A DNA stretch of 64,000 bases from assembly GCA_021234155.1 (NCBI GenBank), contig JAJEKV010000057.1:2015821-2079820 (forward strand). Direction: 5' to 3'. This DNA comes from Isoetes taiwanensis (Eukaryota > Streptophyta > Lycopodiopsida > Isoetales > Isoetaceae). A program made the position numbers and the translations under genes. The notes under the pieces were generated by a model. The model was not told where the DNA came from. It did not search any database and saw only the letters and a program-made list of their open reading frames with translations. Positions 32,474 to 44,480 of the stretch are shown piece after piece; position 1 is the stretch's first letter, and each line of letters opens with the position of its first letter.

Positions 32474-33048
32474 ATGCCATTGATTCGCGTAGCGAATCGC
32501 CATTCTTGCACGAGACGGGAATGCATGCATTGCATGCGTCGCATGCATGCATCGCATGCATTTTTAGGCCGTTCATCAGGTTGGGGGATCGCTACTTATT
32601 GCAGAGTTTTTAATCAACGTTTCATCGGCGCTTTCGCATCTCTCAGCAGTATCCATGGCTTCTATTCTTGATCTCATGCGGAGGAGGGGCTTCTTCTTGC
32701 ATGAGCTACGCTTTCTTGGCCATTCCTATCCTTTCTAACCTCTTCTCTCTTTTCCCTTTTGTCCAGCCTAGGACAATCTTCAACCTTTTCTCCTCGGATC
32801 TAGTAGTTGAAGTTCTCTGGTATCGGGATGTTGTTGTGTTCATGCGAGTCGCAGTGCAAGAATGCCATCGATTCGCGTAGCGAATCGCCATTCTTGCACG
32901 AGACGAGAATGCATGCATTGCATGCGTCGCATGCATGCATCGCATGCATTTTTAGGTCGTTCATCAGGTTGGGGGATCGCTACTTATTGCAGAGTTCTTA
33001 ATCAACGTTTCATCGACGCTTTCTCATCTCTCAGCAGTATCCATGGCT
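32474..33048 (+). repeat. 187-bp direct duplication with GCATGC-rich hairpins
   Basis: 32474-32660 and 32862-33048 are nearly identical. Both contain GATTCGCGTAGCGAATC, a self-complementary hairpin, and an alternating GCATGCAT run. A fragment of the intervening sequence (TATCGGGATGTTGTTGTG) recurs at 33558. Confidence 0.88.
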
Positions 33049-33314
33049 CCCACCCTTCCCCCCCTTAAAATTGTTATTTATATGTTCATATTTGTTATAA
33101 TTGTCGCCCGCACGCGGACCAGCCCCCTCGCTTTTTCGAGGTGTAAATGTTGTTTTTTGTCGCGTGGCACGGCGGCAACCCGGATCACTTTGAGTTTTTT
33201 TCTCTATTGGTTTTTCCGTTGGTGATGTGCGGTCCAGGGGTGATGCGCGACTTCGTATTCTCTCGTGGGCGTGGGTTTTTTGGGAACGTTTAGCAGCTGC
33301 GTTGTCCAAGCCCT

Positions 33315-33395
33315 TGCCGAGATTTTATCGCTAGGGTTTTTCCTCGAAAACCCGAAAGGGCGGGGTTTTTTAATCCCGGCGATAAACTCTCGGCA
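33315..33395 (+). other. Conserved hairpin motif (copy 3) with an alternative outer stem
   Basis: The core resembles the 67-nt motif at 14697-14763 and 24743-24809 (TTTTTCCTCGAAAACCC, GGGGTTTTTTAATCC), with a GAAA tetraloop between CCC and GGG. The outer stem is different in sequence: TGCCGAGATTTTATCG pairs with CGATAAACTCTCGGCA at 15 of 16 positions. Replacement of both arms while the core is kept is covariation-type evidence for a structured RNA. Confidence 0.7.
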
Positions 33396-33870
33396 GGTAC
33401 ACTAGCCAACATCTATAGCACACAAATTTTTTTTTGGGGTCCAGGTGTTATAACTGGATATTCCCTATGTTTTTCATTTTTTGGGTAGCCTGCGATGTGC
33501 GGCTACCCACCGTATACCATTGTAGAAAAAACTGCTGAGATGAATGAAAAGCCTATCTATCGGGATGTTGTTGTGTATGCGAGTCGCAGTGCAAGAATGT
33601 ATACATGTCTACATTTTGCCATTTTCAAGGGTGTTTCTTTGCAAAAAAGAAACTTGTCACTTAATGAGGGGCCAAAATGAGGGGGAAAAAAAATTGAACC
33701 TTCTGAAATTTTCAAGTTTATCCAAAAAAGGCCAATTTTAAGACCATGGTGTGTTTTTAAAGGGAATCTTTGAAACGGGAGCGCTGCAACACTCCCGTTT
33801 AATTTGCAATCTTGTTAGGAATTCACGTCTTTGAACTTGTTCTTGGCACCCATTAGGCATAGATAGACCA

Positions 33871-33942
33871 ACACCTCCAAGGGTGCGCCAGAGGCCACTT
33901 AGGTCCCAACCTAACACCCTCCTCGCGCACTCTTAGAGGGGT
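33871..33942 (+). repeat. Fifth 72-bp palindromic hairpin of the large element's leader
   Basis: Same length, orientation and arms as the four copies at 26745-27644 (ACACCTCCAAGGGTGCGCCA ... TTAGAGGGGT), with inner stem TTAGGT/ACCTAA and loop CCCA. It was separated from the others by insertion of element B. Confidence 0.85.
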
Positions 33943-35077
33943 CCGATTTTTCAAACCCCATAACTTGAGCTACAGAGCTCCAAAGCGTCTGAAATTTATT
34001 GCAATAGGACCGGTAGACAGCCTAGAATCCATTTATGACCTCAAATTAGACTAGAAATGTCAAACCCGAGCTCAAAATGACCAAAATTGCTCAAACCCTT
34101 GAATTGTTTTTTCAAATTGTGGTTTGTTAGTAAATAGAAACATACCCCATTAGTACCTCACAAGTATTGCTGTCGGCTCAAAGCTGATGCCTTACTCCTA
34201 GATAGAAGTGCCCAAGAACACCCCTTTGTTATAGTCATCTAGACCTCAAAGATAGCAACCCAAGTCCAACTGTTGGTACATCACCCTGCTCATGCCAAAG
34301 GCATAAACCTTGACCTAATTTTGTGTCCTTCTAATAGAGTTTGACCTATACAAATGCCACATTGACACTCCCTATTGCCGGGGATACCTAGAAAGGAGCT
34401 AGAGTCTAGAGCTGCCCAAGTCACTCCATGTGTAGAGATTGGACTCCCCCAAACCAACTTTGCTAGGACCTTAGAGTATGCCTCAAACATCGGGAGGTTT
34501 TGCAAAACAACCCTCATTTCATGCCATACCACACGCCCTAATGTCCATAGACTTGGAGATTATAGATATGTCTCCTGAATCTTTGCCGCCGAGCCATCTT
34601 GCTTGCTTATAGAGCCCAAAATGTTGTAGGAGAGCCCTTCAAGTGGACCCTTAGACTCTAGAATATACGAGCGTTGCTTTTCAAGTCTGAGGGCGAGCCA
34701 CGTAAGAGATAGAGGCGCAACTTCTTGAAGACATCAAGGTCCCAGCCGATGTACAGACAGATAAGGAGAGGAGACCATGAGGGGAAGGAGACACATATCA
34801 GGGAACGAACATCTCCAACTTGAAGGCCTATATCAGCATTAGGGGCAAGATCAAGGAGGAGAATATTCTGCTCGAACAAGAATTCGGGATCCAGAAACAC
34901 CTAGAAACCAAAGGAAGGACGACTTTACTACGTCAGCCAAGGAGTGCGAGACTCGAATGGATAGGACCCAAAGGACGGAGGAGACGACCTAGCCAGCAGG
35001 TACAAATCACGCAAAGGCAACCAGAAGGAGCTAGGGTAGGTGCAATGGAGATGACCACACTTACAAGCACAGGAGAG
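33943..35077 (+). other. Interior of the large non-autonomous element, no recognised coding
   Basis: Short frames only (e.g. 34820-35083, Lys/Arg/Gln-rich, 87 codons, unrecognised). No zinc knuckle, protease or RT motif. The sequence continues after 44781. Confidence 0.5.
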
Positions 35078-35459
35078 GGGTAAAAGCACGTTAGGGTGAT
35101 AAAATATTAGGTCATTTTAATACATATACATTTTTAGAAATGTATAATAATTACCGTGAATTTTGGTTTTTTTTTTCGACCAAAAATAGGCATATCGAAA
35201 ATTCCCTCCAATTCTTTCTTCCCCGTTCTTGTTTCTTTGTCCTTTGATCTCTCTGCTTTTACCCTGCGATCCGGCACCTCGATCTCTTGCAAGCGACTAA
35301 AGCACGCTCTTCCGAAGTCGCTTGGCCATTCTCAACAAATCAAAGGTACAATCGTCTTCTTCCCAAGTTTTTTTTTTTCGCTTTTAATTTATTACTTTAG
35401 GTTTTGTTTACATGTGCAAGCTCGATTGTTGCACCTTTAGGACAATTAAAAGATATTTC

Positions 35460-38400
35460 TTGTTGCATTGCAGGTATAGACAATGGCAAAGACACCAAAG
35501 AAGAGTGCTGCCCTGCATCATTTCCAAAATCTCCTGTGGCTTCCAAAGCAGTGGACACATTTGAAGTCCGGAAGTCCCGGCCGCAAAGAAGGAGGACACA
35601 AGATTTTCTCGCAAGGGATCCGCTAATATGAAATTCAAGGAAAAATTTGCGAGTACAACTCTTTAGTGACGTAAGTTTGGGGATCTAAGGAACCTACCTG
35701 TGCACGGGTACAAGGATGAGCCGGGTGAAGTTGGAAGACCAAGGCAGAATTTTTTAAGTGGTATGAGTTTGCATTCGGTAGGAAAAGATGTACGTAATCA
35801 CTATGTTCCCCTCAGATTTTGCTAGAGCATTTGCCTTACACTTAAAAGGTGAATCAGCTTGATTGGGATGATGTTAAAAAACAGCCACCACAACTAAAAG
35901 CAAGGTCAAAGAACCGAGGTTTTGATCAAGTTGTAAATATCCAAGTCCAAAGAATGCCAAGGGCCACAAGTCCTATGATACTTTCTACAAAAAAAAGAGG
36001 ATCCGGACAGTTTGAATGTATTTCTTGAGAGCAGATCCTCTTTGAAGGAAAGCATATGTAAGGAGATGCGAATTTATGTGAGACGAGACCGCAGCCTATA
36101 TATACGAGACTTTGAAGCATAGGGAAGGGGAAAGGGCAGTATATTCTAAGCTAGTCCATGAGGCCGAGACTAATTACTTGAATCTGATGTCAGAGTTGGA
36201 GGCATTTCAACAGCAGATGGATGGAAGTGACGGTAGTGCTATGAAGTTTGAGCACATAAAATGGAAGGTGGAGGATGCAAATTGCTTGTAAGAGCAAGCG
36301 GGGGCAGGATCTAGCTGAGCTTAGCAAGGAAGTGGAAGCAAAAGCATCTGAGTTGAGGCAGCTAGATTCTGAACTCAATTTAAGGTCTTCAAAAAAGAGA
36401 GCAATTGAGGAGGGGGACACAAAGATTTTGGAGTTGAGGGAGTTCTTAGATCACTCCTCGGTCCTTAGCTTGCAGCCTCCTCCTCTTTCTTTGGTTTCAG
36501 CTTGCAGCAAAGCCCAAATGCTGATTTTTCCCCCCGCACAAATTGCGAAAGCAAAGTGTTTTGGTTCCTCCCCGCTGGTATTGGCATCTTGCGCATATCC
36601 CACGCCTATTATGTATCTCCTATCTTGCTAGCACAAGGAACAATCAGCATGGTACCAGTCTGCACATGGGATGTGAATCTACCGTGCATTGGGGCTGATT
36701 GGAAAAGGTAAGCATGCATAATCGATTTCTTTCATGTCTTTCTTTATTAGTTCAGGTGTAAGATTGGTAGATGGATATTAGTTAGAAGTTGTGCATTGGT
36801 TGTGCATTAATTGTTCTGTAGTATATTAATTACATTTGGGTTTTAAAATGTAGGTTGAAGTGAAGATTTGTAGGGTTGGATCGTTTTGCTTTTCTAGGTC
36901 GGGTGTAAACATCATGTTAGTACATGCATATTATTAATGTGCATGATGTAAAGTGTTGCCGATATTATTGAGGAGTTACTTTTATGTACTAAGAAAATAG
37001 GATAAGTAGGTAACTGCCTGTGTGTACATTTGTGACATTTTGATACATGCTGTACTCTATGATACATTTTAATGCAATTACAATTTTCCAGTAAGCTTTT
37101 CTACACTTGGCTCCAAATACATATATCTAATATATCTAATTTTCTACATGGAATGCATTTATGAATTTTTTCTAGGAAGCTTTTACATTTGGATGTGGGT
37201 ACATAAACTGCATATAGTTCTCGCAATACGTATACATGGAATACATTTGGAATTGGATTGTACATTGCTTTTCCGATTGTACATTTCTTTTCAACCATCT
37301 AGTTATTATTGGTAATGCTTTCATTCTTGCAGTGACATGGGTAGTATAAAGAAGCCGAGAAAGGTATGTGATATGTGGTTATGGTATTTTCATATGTATT
37401 TCAATTTCACCTCGTATGCAGATGCCAAGCAAGAACAGAGTAGATCCTCCCCGCAAAGACACTTGATTTTTCAAGTTGTGTAGATGATTATTATGGAGGG
37501 AAGCATGATAAGTCAACCCCGCCCACATCTAGGTCACCTCCAACACATTGAACACATTTGTAGCAAGAGAGCATGAGAGAGGAGGAAAAGGAACATCAAG
37601 TAAGTAATTAGTTTTAAATGAATTTGTCGGATTTTATAAGGAAGCAAATTGAGCTCATTTTTTAATAATAGATACAGCTTGTCACAAGCAAAGTTACAAT
37701 TGTAGCTTCATATGCACAACAAATTGAGCTCCCCCAAGCAAAAGGGTCGAATGTGGCAACACATGTGTGTGTGTCCATATTAGTTTAATTTCTACATTTT
37801 CTTGATGTTTATGCTGTTGTTGACAATGAGTTATCTTGTAGTACTGGAACCAGTGAGCGAGGAGAACAATGAAGCCGTCTCTGACACTCTAAAGAAAAAA
37901 GATATTATTGTAGAGGTCTTCGACACTCCAAAGAAAAAACAGCTTGCGCATAAGGTGCGAAGGTACCAATTCTAAAGCCAATGCCACATCATCAGACCGA
38001 ACTTGAAATGTTGTTTTCAAGTGGCAAGTCAAAAACTACTTATTGCATTTAGTTATTGCATGTTCATACATTTTATTATTCGCAGAAACAGAGGAAACTA
38101 GTGGATCTATGGCCTTAGTTGGAACTACAATCGAAAAAGATTGAAGAATCATGTAAGACAGAACATATACAACCGGGTAATCAAGAAATTTTAGTGGAGA
38201 ATGTGGCTACGTGATATGAAGGTGTGGTTGTGGTGAAGCAAGAGAAGGAGGAAACTGAGGATAGAAAGATATACGATAGTGGTGTGAACGAGAAAGAGTC
38301 AAGAAAAAGAAAAGATACAAAGGTGTCGCGCTGCCTAAGAGAACTAGAAGCCGCACATCGCTTGAGCAACCTGTAAGTGTAATTGGATTAGTAAATATGT
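35460..38400 (+). pseudogene. Charged linker region upstream of the Ulp1 domain, exons uncertain
   Basis: Broken plus-strand frames rich in Lys, Glu and Arg: AKTPKKSAAL near 35490, a coiled-coil-like segment at 36275-36450 (LAELSKEVEAKASELRQL), and Lys/Glu blocks at 37860-38350 (EVFDTPKKKQ, VKQEKEETEDRK). In Ulp1-bearing plant transposons a long, charged, poorly conserved N-terminal region precedes the protease. The frames are interrupted and exon limits cannot be set. AT-rich intervals (36720-37320, for example) look like introns. Confidence 0.45.
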
Positions 38401-38429
38401 GTTTTATGCTAGTTACCATTGATGTTTGG

Positions 38430-39220
38430 TTTGCAAAATGACATGGATAACCTTCGCATAATGGTTCCATTCTATCCGCTCCAAGCTGAACCTCTCGATT
38501 AAGGTCACGTAAATATTGTGTGGAGACATTGTTTAAAGATAGGCACATGTCTAAATGACATTTAGACATATTCGAAGGTATGTGAGCAAAGCACATTGAC
38601 ATCCAAATGGCTTAGATGTCTTCTTTTTCTTCCCTTCGTAAAACTTTTTGACTTATCGGGCAGCATTTAAAAGATTAGCCCCGGATGCTAATAGTATGGG
38701 ACATTCAAAGTGTAGTGCAGCTTGAGAAAGGGCTACAAGGCATTGTTGTTAGTAAATGCCAAGATATTATGGTTCCAGTTCAAGTTGAGGACCCCGCCCA
38801 TCATGTTTTGGTGATTTTTGTTTTAGAGTTCAAAAATTGCAAGCATTCACCTCAATGGCTTCTCCCGCAATTATTGTGTTGAACTCCATGACCGGTATAA
38901 CAAAGGACAAAGCAAACTCCTAAATATGTGAGCATTTTCTTTCAAGATATGTACCATCGCCGCTTGCTTAAATCTTAGTTGCATGTTCTCATTTGTGTGT
39001 GTGCTTTATAGGATGTCATCACATATCTAACCAACTCTAGCTCACGAGAGTTGAATTATATGTGAAGAATGCGTTGAAGAAGGAAACTATTCCGCAGGTT
39101 CCACAACAACCCGATAATGTAAGTCTGGGTCTTTATGTGATGGCCTTTATGCAAGCTTTTGTGGATGCCCAAGTGAATTCTAAAAGCATGGTGAGTTGTT
39201 CTTATATTTCACATAAATCT
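38430..39220 (+). pseudogene. Ulp1/C48-like cysteine protease pseudogene
   Basis: Readable blocks match the Ulp1 SUMO-protease fold in order. MVPFYPLQAE (about 38460) corresponds to the start of the domain. AIIVLNSMTG (about 38860) corresponds to the segment with the catalytic Asp, here Asn. VPQQPDNVSLGLYVMAFMQAF-type wording (39095-39160) corresponds to the Gln-containing oxyanion region and the catalytic Cys segment. The usual Cys before G-L is replaced by Leu. Stops separate the blocks. Active homologues remove SUMO-like modifiers. In plant transposons their role is unsettled. With two catalytic residues altered and broken frames this copy should be inactive. Confidence 0.65.
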
Positions 39221-39660
39221 TTTGGGATGTTTTATTATAGCGGATCTTAATTTTGTGTTTGTTGCGTTTTCATCAACATGGTTCGACAAGGATTTTGCAC
39301 TTGGCGTAAGAAATGTATTAATAAAAGCCATGATTGAATATGGTTTGAGAAGAAGAGATGAGACAAAACAAGTTGTCACCGGGCCTCGGGCGTAAGAGTG
39401 GTAGTTAAACTCATTCCAACTTATGGAATTTAAAGCTAATTGACTATTGTACTTTGAAATTTATTTGAATAAGAAATTGTTTGCAACCCTTTAATTTCTA
39501 TCAAGGGTTAAAAACTAGAATTAGTTTAGACTTTCTCGCCTTATCCTTAGGCTTGGTGGTCGTTAGATGTATGGCTAACCTAATCGCCCGGATTACTTAT
39601 GTGGCTTATTATATTTGATCTCCAAGGCATTTTGGGTTACTATTGTAAATCAGCACCCAA

Positions 39661-40882
39661 GTGACTATAATGGCACTCAAGTGCCAATCCAATTACCCGA
39701 TGGAGTCTTCTTTTGTCGCCCATTGTCGAAATCATTGTTGTAACCGGTGTTCCAACCATTGGGATTTATCGCTTGGTCGATCTTCCCTTGGATGTTTTCG
39801 GCAAACCATTGTAGACAAGTTGTATGAGCAAGGCATACCAAGATTTAAATTCATTTATGGTGGCAATAGATGTTGGACCCTCTTCTTAGAGGTCAATGAT
39901 GGGATGTACATATTTCTTTTTCCCTTTGATATTCCACTCCTCAAGTATCCGTACACGGAAATAGATGTGTTATGATTATCGACCTTCCTTTCAAATGTAT
40001 CTTCAATGAGGGTTGCTCTTGCCGTGATACCAAGATGGCATCCGTGCTAACCGGTGAAGACAAAGATTTGTGTTGGCTATTTGACCGGTTTGTAGGCTTG
40101 AAGAATGCAAATGACTTTACCACTTATGTCCAAGAGCATCAATTTGATACTTCTCGTGCATACAATGACACAAGAGTGAAATGCATAAAATCTCAATATG
40201 GTGAAGACATTGATAGTTTATGGAGCTTTTGCAATAGAGGTTGCTTGCAAATTAAGAAGCCTAGCATCACAAAGTTGAAGAGATTCACAATAATAGAAGA
40301 ATCTAGTGAAGATGATGAAGGTGGGGTACAAGATGAGTGTCTTTGGTACATCGATAGAAAAACAAGTCGAGGACACGGGCACATCTTCGTATGTATGTAT
40401 CTAACTTAGGTAATACAATTATGCTTAGATGTTGTATGTTGTAGAGCTTTTGCAATACAAAATGTATGTACATAACTTAGGTAATATAGAGTTAAGCTTT
40501 CACATGATATACTAATAATTTTGTATGCATTGTAGGTGTAAGGAATGATCTACAAAACAAGTGTCAAATTCTTCAACCACCTGAAGTAGATCTTCAACCA
40601 ACCGATATAGAAGAAACAAATCTAAGTTCCCAATATGTCTGGCCGGGGACTAATCCAAGGTTGAATACCATGCTTCCCGAGCTTTGGGAAATGGTTGAGA
40701 GAATCGCTGATTCGAGATACTCAAGCAATTTGCTAAATCTATTTGCAAAGCCCAAGGTTTACTACATAATCCTTGGGGAGACCATCCTTTGCGAAGTAGT
40801 TGATCAGCCAATAGGGTGGACCGCCTTCCCAATAGCCGAGAATGCCCAACAAAGAAGTGCTACCGCCAGAAAGCACATGTAA
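39661..40882 (+). pseudogene. Unrecognised protein of element C, in two or three exon-like frames
   Basis: Frames 39661-39975, 39972-40409 and 40661-40882 are consecutive on the plus strand and look like true coding sequence with an even residue mix. The middle one (145 codons) is intact and contains a Cys pair near its start (CIFNEGCSC), two Trp-Leu/Phe blocks and an acidic stretch (EESSEDDE). The third includes WEMVERIADSRYSSNLL-like helical sequence. Introns may lie at ~40410-40535. I do not recognise the family. Position directly after the Ulp1 remnant suggests it belongs to the transposon, perhaps the same transcript. Confidence 0.4.
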
Positions 40883-43209
40883 ATCCCTCAAAACCGTTGG
40901 AAGAAAGGCTTTGCATGATGCAATAGTACCGAGATATTATGTTCCAAATGACATAGTGATTAGGCCCGCTTCTTAAGTTATTAAGTGTGTACATTGTACT
41001 ATTTGCTCCGTAAATATAATTATGTGTACCTTTTGCACTTGTCTACAATTTGAACTTCAACATGTTCCATGCTATATTTTACAAAACCGTAGTTCACAAA
41101 AGACAAAACCACCGCAAATTCAATTCAATTCAAAAAGTAACACAATACAAAGCATCGCAAATTCAAAGCCTTCACCTAATCCAAGGCATCCACCATTTCG
41201 GGAAGACTTCCTAGCAACATCTCATGCACATCATCGACAATGCAAAAGCTGCACTAGCACCTTTAACCCCGTGGATTTATCTTCTTCATGGGAAATTTAG
41301 CTCCAATAACAGACTCTACCGGCACCAATACTTTCTATCATCCAACAAATTTTATATTTGTTATGGCAACTTGGCAATTTCTCGATAATAGTAAGTTGAT
41401 ATGATCAAGGTCACCGCATGATGCTCATTCTTGTAATCATCAATGACCTGCTTGATCCAATACATGCTTTTCTCTAGTGCAAGCAAGAACATAGTATGGC
41501 ACATCTTCCTCATTACCTGTGAAGAGCAAAAGAAGCAAAATTATCACCAAACCAGATCACATCATGTAACTCCTCTACCTCATTTGCAAACATTGCGTTT
41601 CGATTCCAATTTCAGACCTTCAAAGATGTGCACATGGGACTAGTTTCTTCAATGTCCACTTTCCACAAAGTTGTTGAATAGACTCACATGCTCGCCATTC
41701 AAAGTTTATGTGCACCGCAAAAACAAGATAGTGGTCTAACCATCAAGAAGGTTGGGTCCTCCGGACTTATGGAAGATACACAAAGGCCGCCTTTGGACAC
41801 TGTGAAGGGGTTGCACATCAAATGGCTTTGACCTCGTCAATCTCAGCCTCCTTCACTTCCCAATACACTCTACTTAACTTGAGATTTCTTTGTTTCTCAA
41901 AACAACATGTGCATCATGAGCACCCTTTATTTCAATCCCATGCTCTCTTTTTGCTCATCGGCCAAGAGTTGCTTGGCCTTGGCAGCCTCTCCATCATGTT
42001 CCCCTTCCCATGCCCCGATCCCAAGAAATTCCATTGTACACTAATGCCATGCCGACAATGGTACCGTGATATGAAGTAGAATGATCTTCCTCGATTTGAA
42101 CCGAAAAAAGACAACCATCCGATCACACGAGATGATACCGCATGTGAGATCCTCCATTCTCTTTCAACCATCAAGATGAAGTTGAAATGCATGTTGTACA
42201 AAATGTGTGTCATGACTTCTATCATCGTAAAACATATAAGTGAACAAATCTTTCGCAGAACTTACCATTTACCTTGAAGAGAGTGATGTGTACCAAAATA
42301 GTGATCGGGTCTCAGATTCCAATGTTCGGGACCGCACTTCTTTGAAGGGTCGCAATGTGTAATTTTTTGCAAAGTCTACTACCGATATCACGTAATCATC
42401 TCTTAGACTCAATGCTTCTCCTAAATTCCTTGCTCGCCAATGAGCTGCAAAGTTGTGATGCACAAACTTTTTCATGTGATCAAACATGGCGAGATAGCAT
42501 GAAAGGAGCATCCGCTTGCTTCTCCACCAATCTTAGTCTTCTAGAAGTGCCCTTCCTTGACTTCTCGCCCATATAACAAGAAGCCCGCCATTTAACATCA
42601 TCTTCATTATTCTCGACGGTCTCTTTTGGACATAAGGGAATCTTTTGCTTACCACATTTTTCACAATCCCCCCTTATGCACTTCAGATTGTGCCACTCTT
42701 CCCTTTCCTCTTTTGGCAAACCATTTTCTCCAAAGAGTGCTAACATTACAAAATGTAAGCTTTTTTGTGCCCGACAAACCCCATCATGTGTACCAACATC
42801 ACATACATCACAATTGCAACGCAATTTATGTGAAACTTCTGCCGCCATAGAGTTGAAAGCTTTTTTCTGAAATTCTCTCGCTTGTTCATGCTTGACACAA
42901 CAAGCAAGTGTTTCTCTCCTTCAATTTCCTTATGCAACTTGGTTTCGTGTATTCAACATTCTAATACCAACATCTCAGATCTGGATTCTCCTCCACAAAC
43001 CGCTTCATACAAAATTTCAAACCGCACATTGCAAAAGAAAATAGGTAAGTTGAGAGAAGACGTGCATTGAATACCTTACATATCCAAGACATAAGTAAGA
43101 AATACTATGTATACCAAGACATATCAGCTTGTACATGTAAAAAGATTTGATTGAATCTGCATATATTCAGTACATATATACAATAGATTATGTATAGTAT
43201 CAATTTATA

Positions 43210-43571
43210 GCACATTTAATCCTACATCCTTACACTATGTACATATATATCACATATTATACATGAAATACTTCCAAGAGCAAGTAGATGACCCCATAAA
43301 CCTCATTTACATGTATAATACATTAAGAAAAACAGACCGAAAAGGCTACATCAAAGCAAGTAAACTAAGATTAGAAAAGGAGTTCACTTCGCACATTTAA
43401 TCTTACATCCTTACACTATGTACATATATATCACATAATATACATGAAATACTTCCAAGAGCAAGTAGATGACCCCATAAACCTCATTTACATGTATAAT
43501 ACAGTAAGCAAAACAGACCAAAAAGGCTACATCAAAGCAAGTAAACTAAGATTAGTAGAGGAGTTCACATA
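43210..43571. repeat. ~181-bp tandem duplication in a transposase intron
   Basis: Two adjacent copies starting GCACATTTAATCYTACATCC differ at a few positions. They lie between the first and second coding blocks of the minus-strand transposase relic, in AT-rich intron-like sequence. Confidence 0.88.
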
Positions 43572-44334
43572 TGTGCATGAAAATGTACATGAAAACAACA
43601 AAGAAACTGAAATGTAATAGTTTCTTTGACAAAAGCTTTAATACCTGAGGAATGTCAAGATACTGGATTGCCTCGCTTCTTTTTTTCCTCACATCCCTGT
43701 ACTTTGGTGAAACCTTGGTGTTGTTAAGCCAGAACTAGATGATTTTTAGCTTGGTTTCTTCATCCAAACGATCGATCTAGCCTTCCCCGCCGCTAATGCC
43801 CAAATGTTTGAACCAAGAATCCATTCTCTTTCTTCTGCTAGTAGCATATGAAAGATTTCGGGGATGGCATTTGAGCATCTTGCAAGCAATTCCCTTTTGC
43901 TTCAAATCACCATTTTTCCCCACAACCATTGATAAAACTGAGTGCTTGGCAGCCAATTTATCACCACTATTAGAGCATTTTACCTCTTCCAATCCATCTT
44001 TAAGGTTTTCTAAAATTGCATGCTTGACCACTGCTTGTGAAGGCAACCCAATCACATGTTCAAAAAGCTCCAATAGCCTGTGATCTTGCAAGAATCTAGA
44101 AGCAAATAAGTACCTTTGATTAGGAACCGAGATTCAAATTTTCTTTTTCTCATAACAAGAATAAAGATTTTGCACACCGGTCCTTATTTTTTGGTAACAT
44201 ACCTTGAGGATGTACTACCCTTTTCAATTTCGCTATCATGCTCGCCATCTTCTTTTTCCCTTTCTCATCTCTCCCACTTTCGAAATTATCAGATGCCACC
44301 TATTGTTTACTCTTCACAATTTTGAATTCACCAG

Positions 44335-44480
44335 ATGCCATCTGATGTTTGCCACATTCGGTTTCAAAATCACCAGATTGCATGTTCTCCTGATCGCCAC
44401 ATTCAGTTTCAAAATCACCAGATTGCATGTTTTCCTGATCGCCACATTCAGTTTCAAAATCACCAGATTGCATGTTTCCT
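44335..44480 (-). repeat. 48-bp tandem repeat encoding a 16-residue acidic unit
   Basis: Three consecutive copies encode NMQSGDFETECGDQE on the minus strand, within the N-terminal exon of the transposase relic. The unit length is a multiple of three and the frame is kept, so expansion happened while the frame was coding or tolerated. Confidence 0.85.

Larger units (their letters stand above)
27754..33798. mobile_element. 6.0-kb TIR element B, TTAA-flanked, with captured LRR exons
   Basis: The left end starts ACGGGAGCAAATC and the right end closes GCAACACTCCCGT, with TTAA on both sides (27750-27753 and 33799-33802). About 40-50 bp further in, both ends share CAAAGATTCC in inverted orientation. 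Removing it reunites the leader of the large LTR element, where the fifth hairpin then lies ~249 bp after the fourth. The interior carries two clusters of GTGTATTCCGGAATACAC palindromes, intron-containing LRR exons, a 187-bp direct duplication and a structured LINE-type motif. No transposase was recognised, so it is non-autonomous. The superfamily is uncertain. Confidence 0.8.

Noticed and set aside
32474-33001. His/Cys-rich frames with HALHASHAC-type wording that could pass for a zinc or metal-binding peptide
   Set aside because: They are translations of a GCATGCAT simple-sequence run in a duplicated non-coding segment, and appear on both strands.
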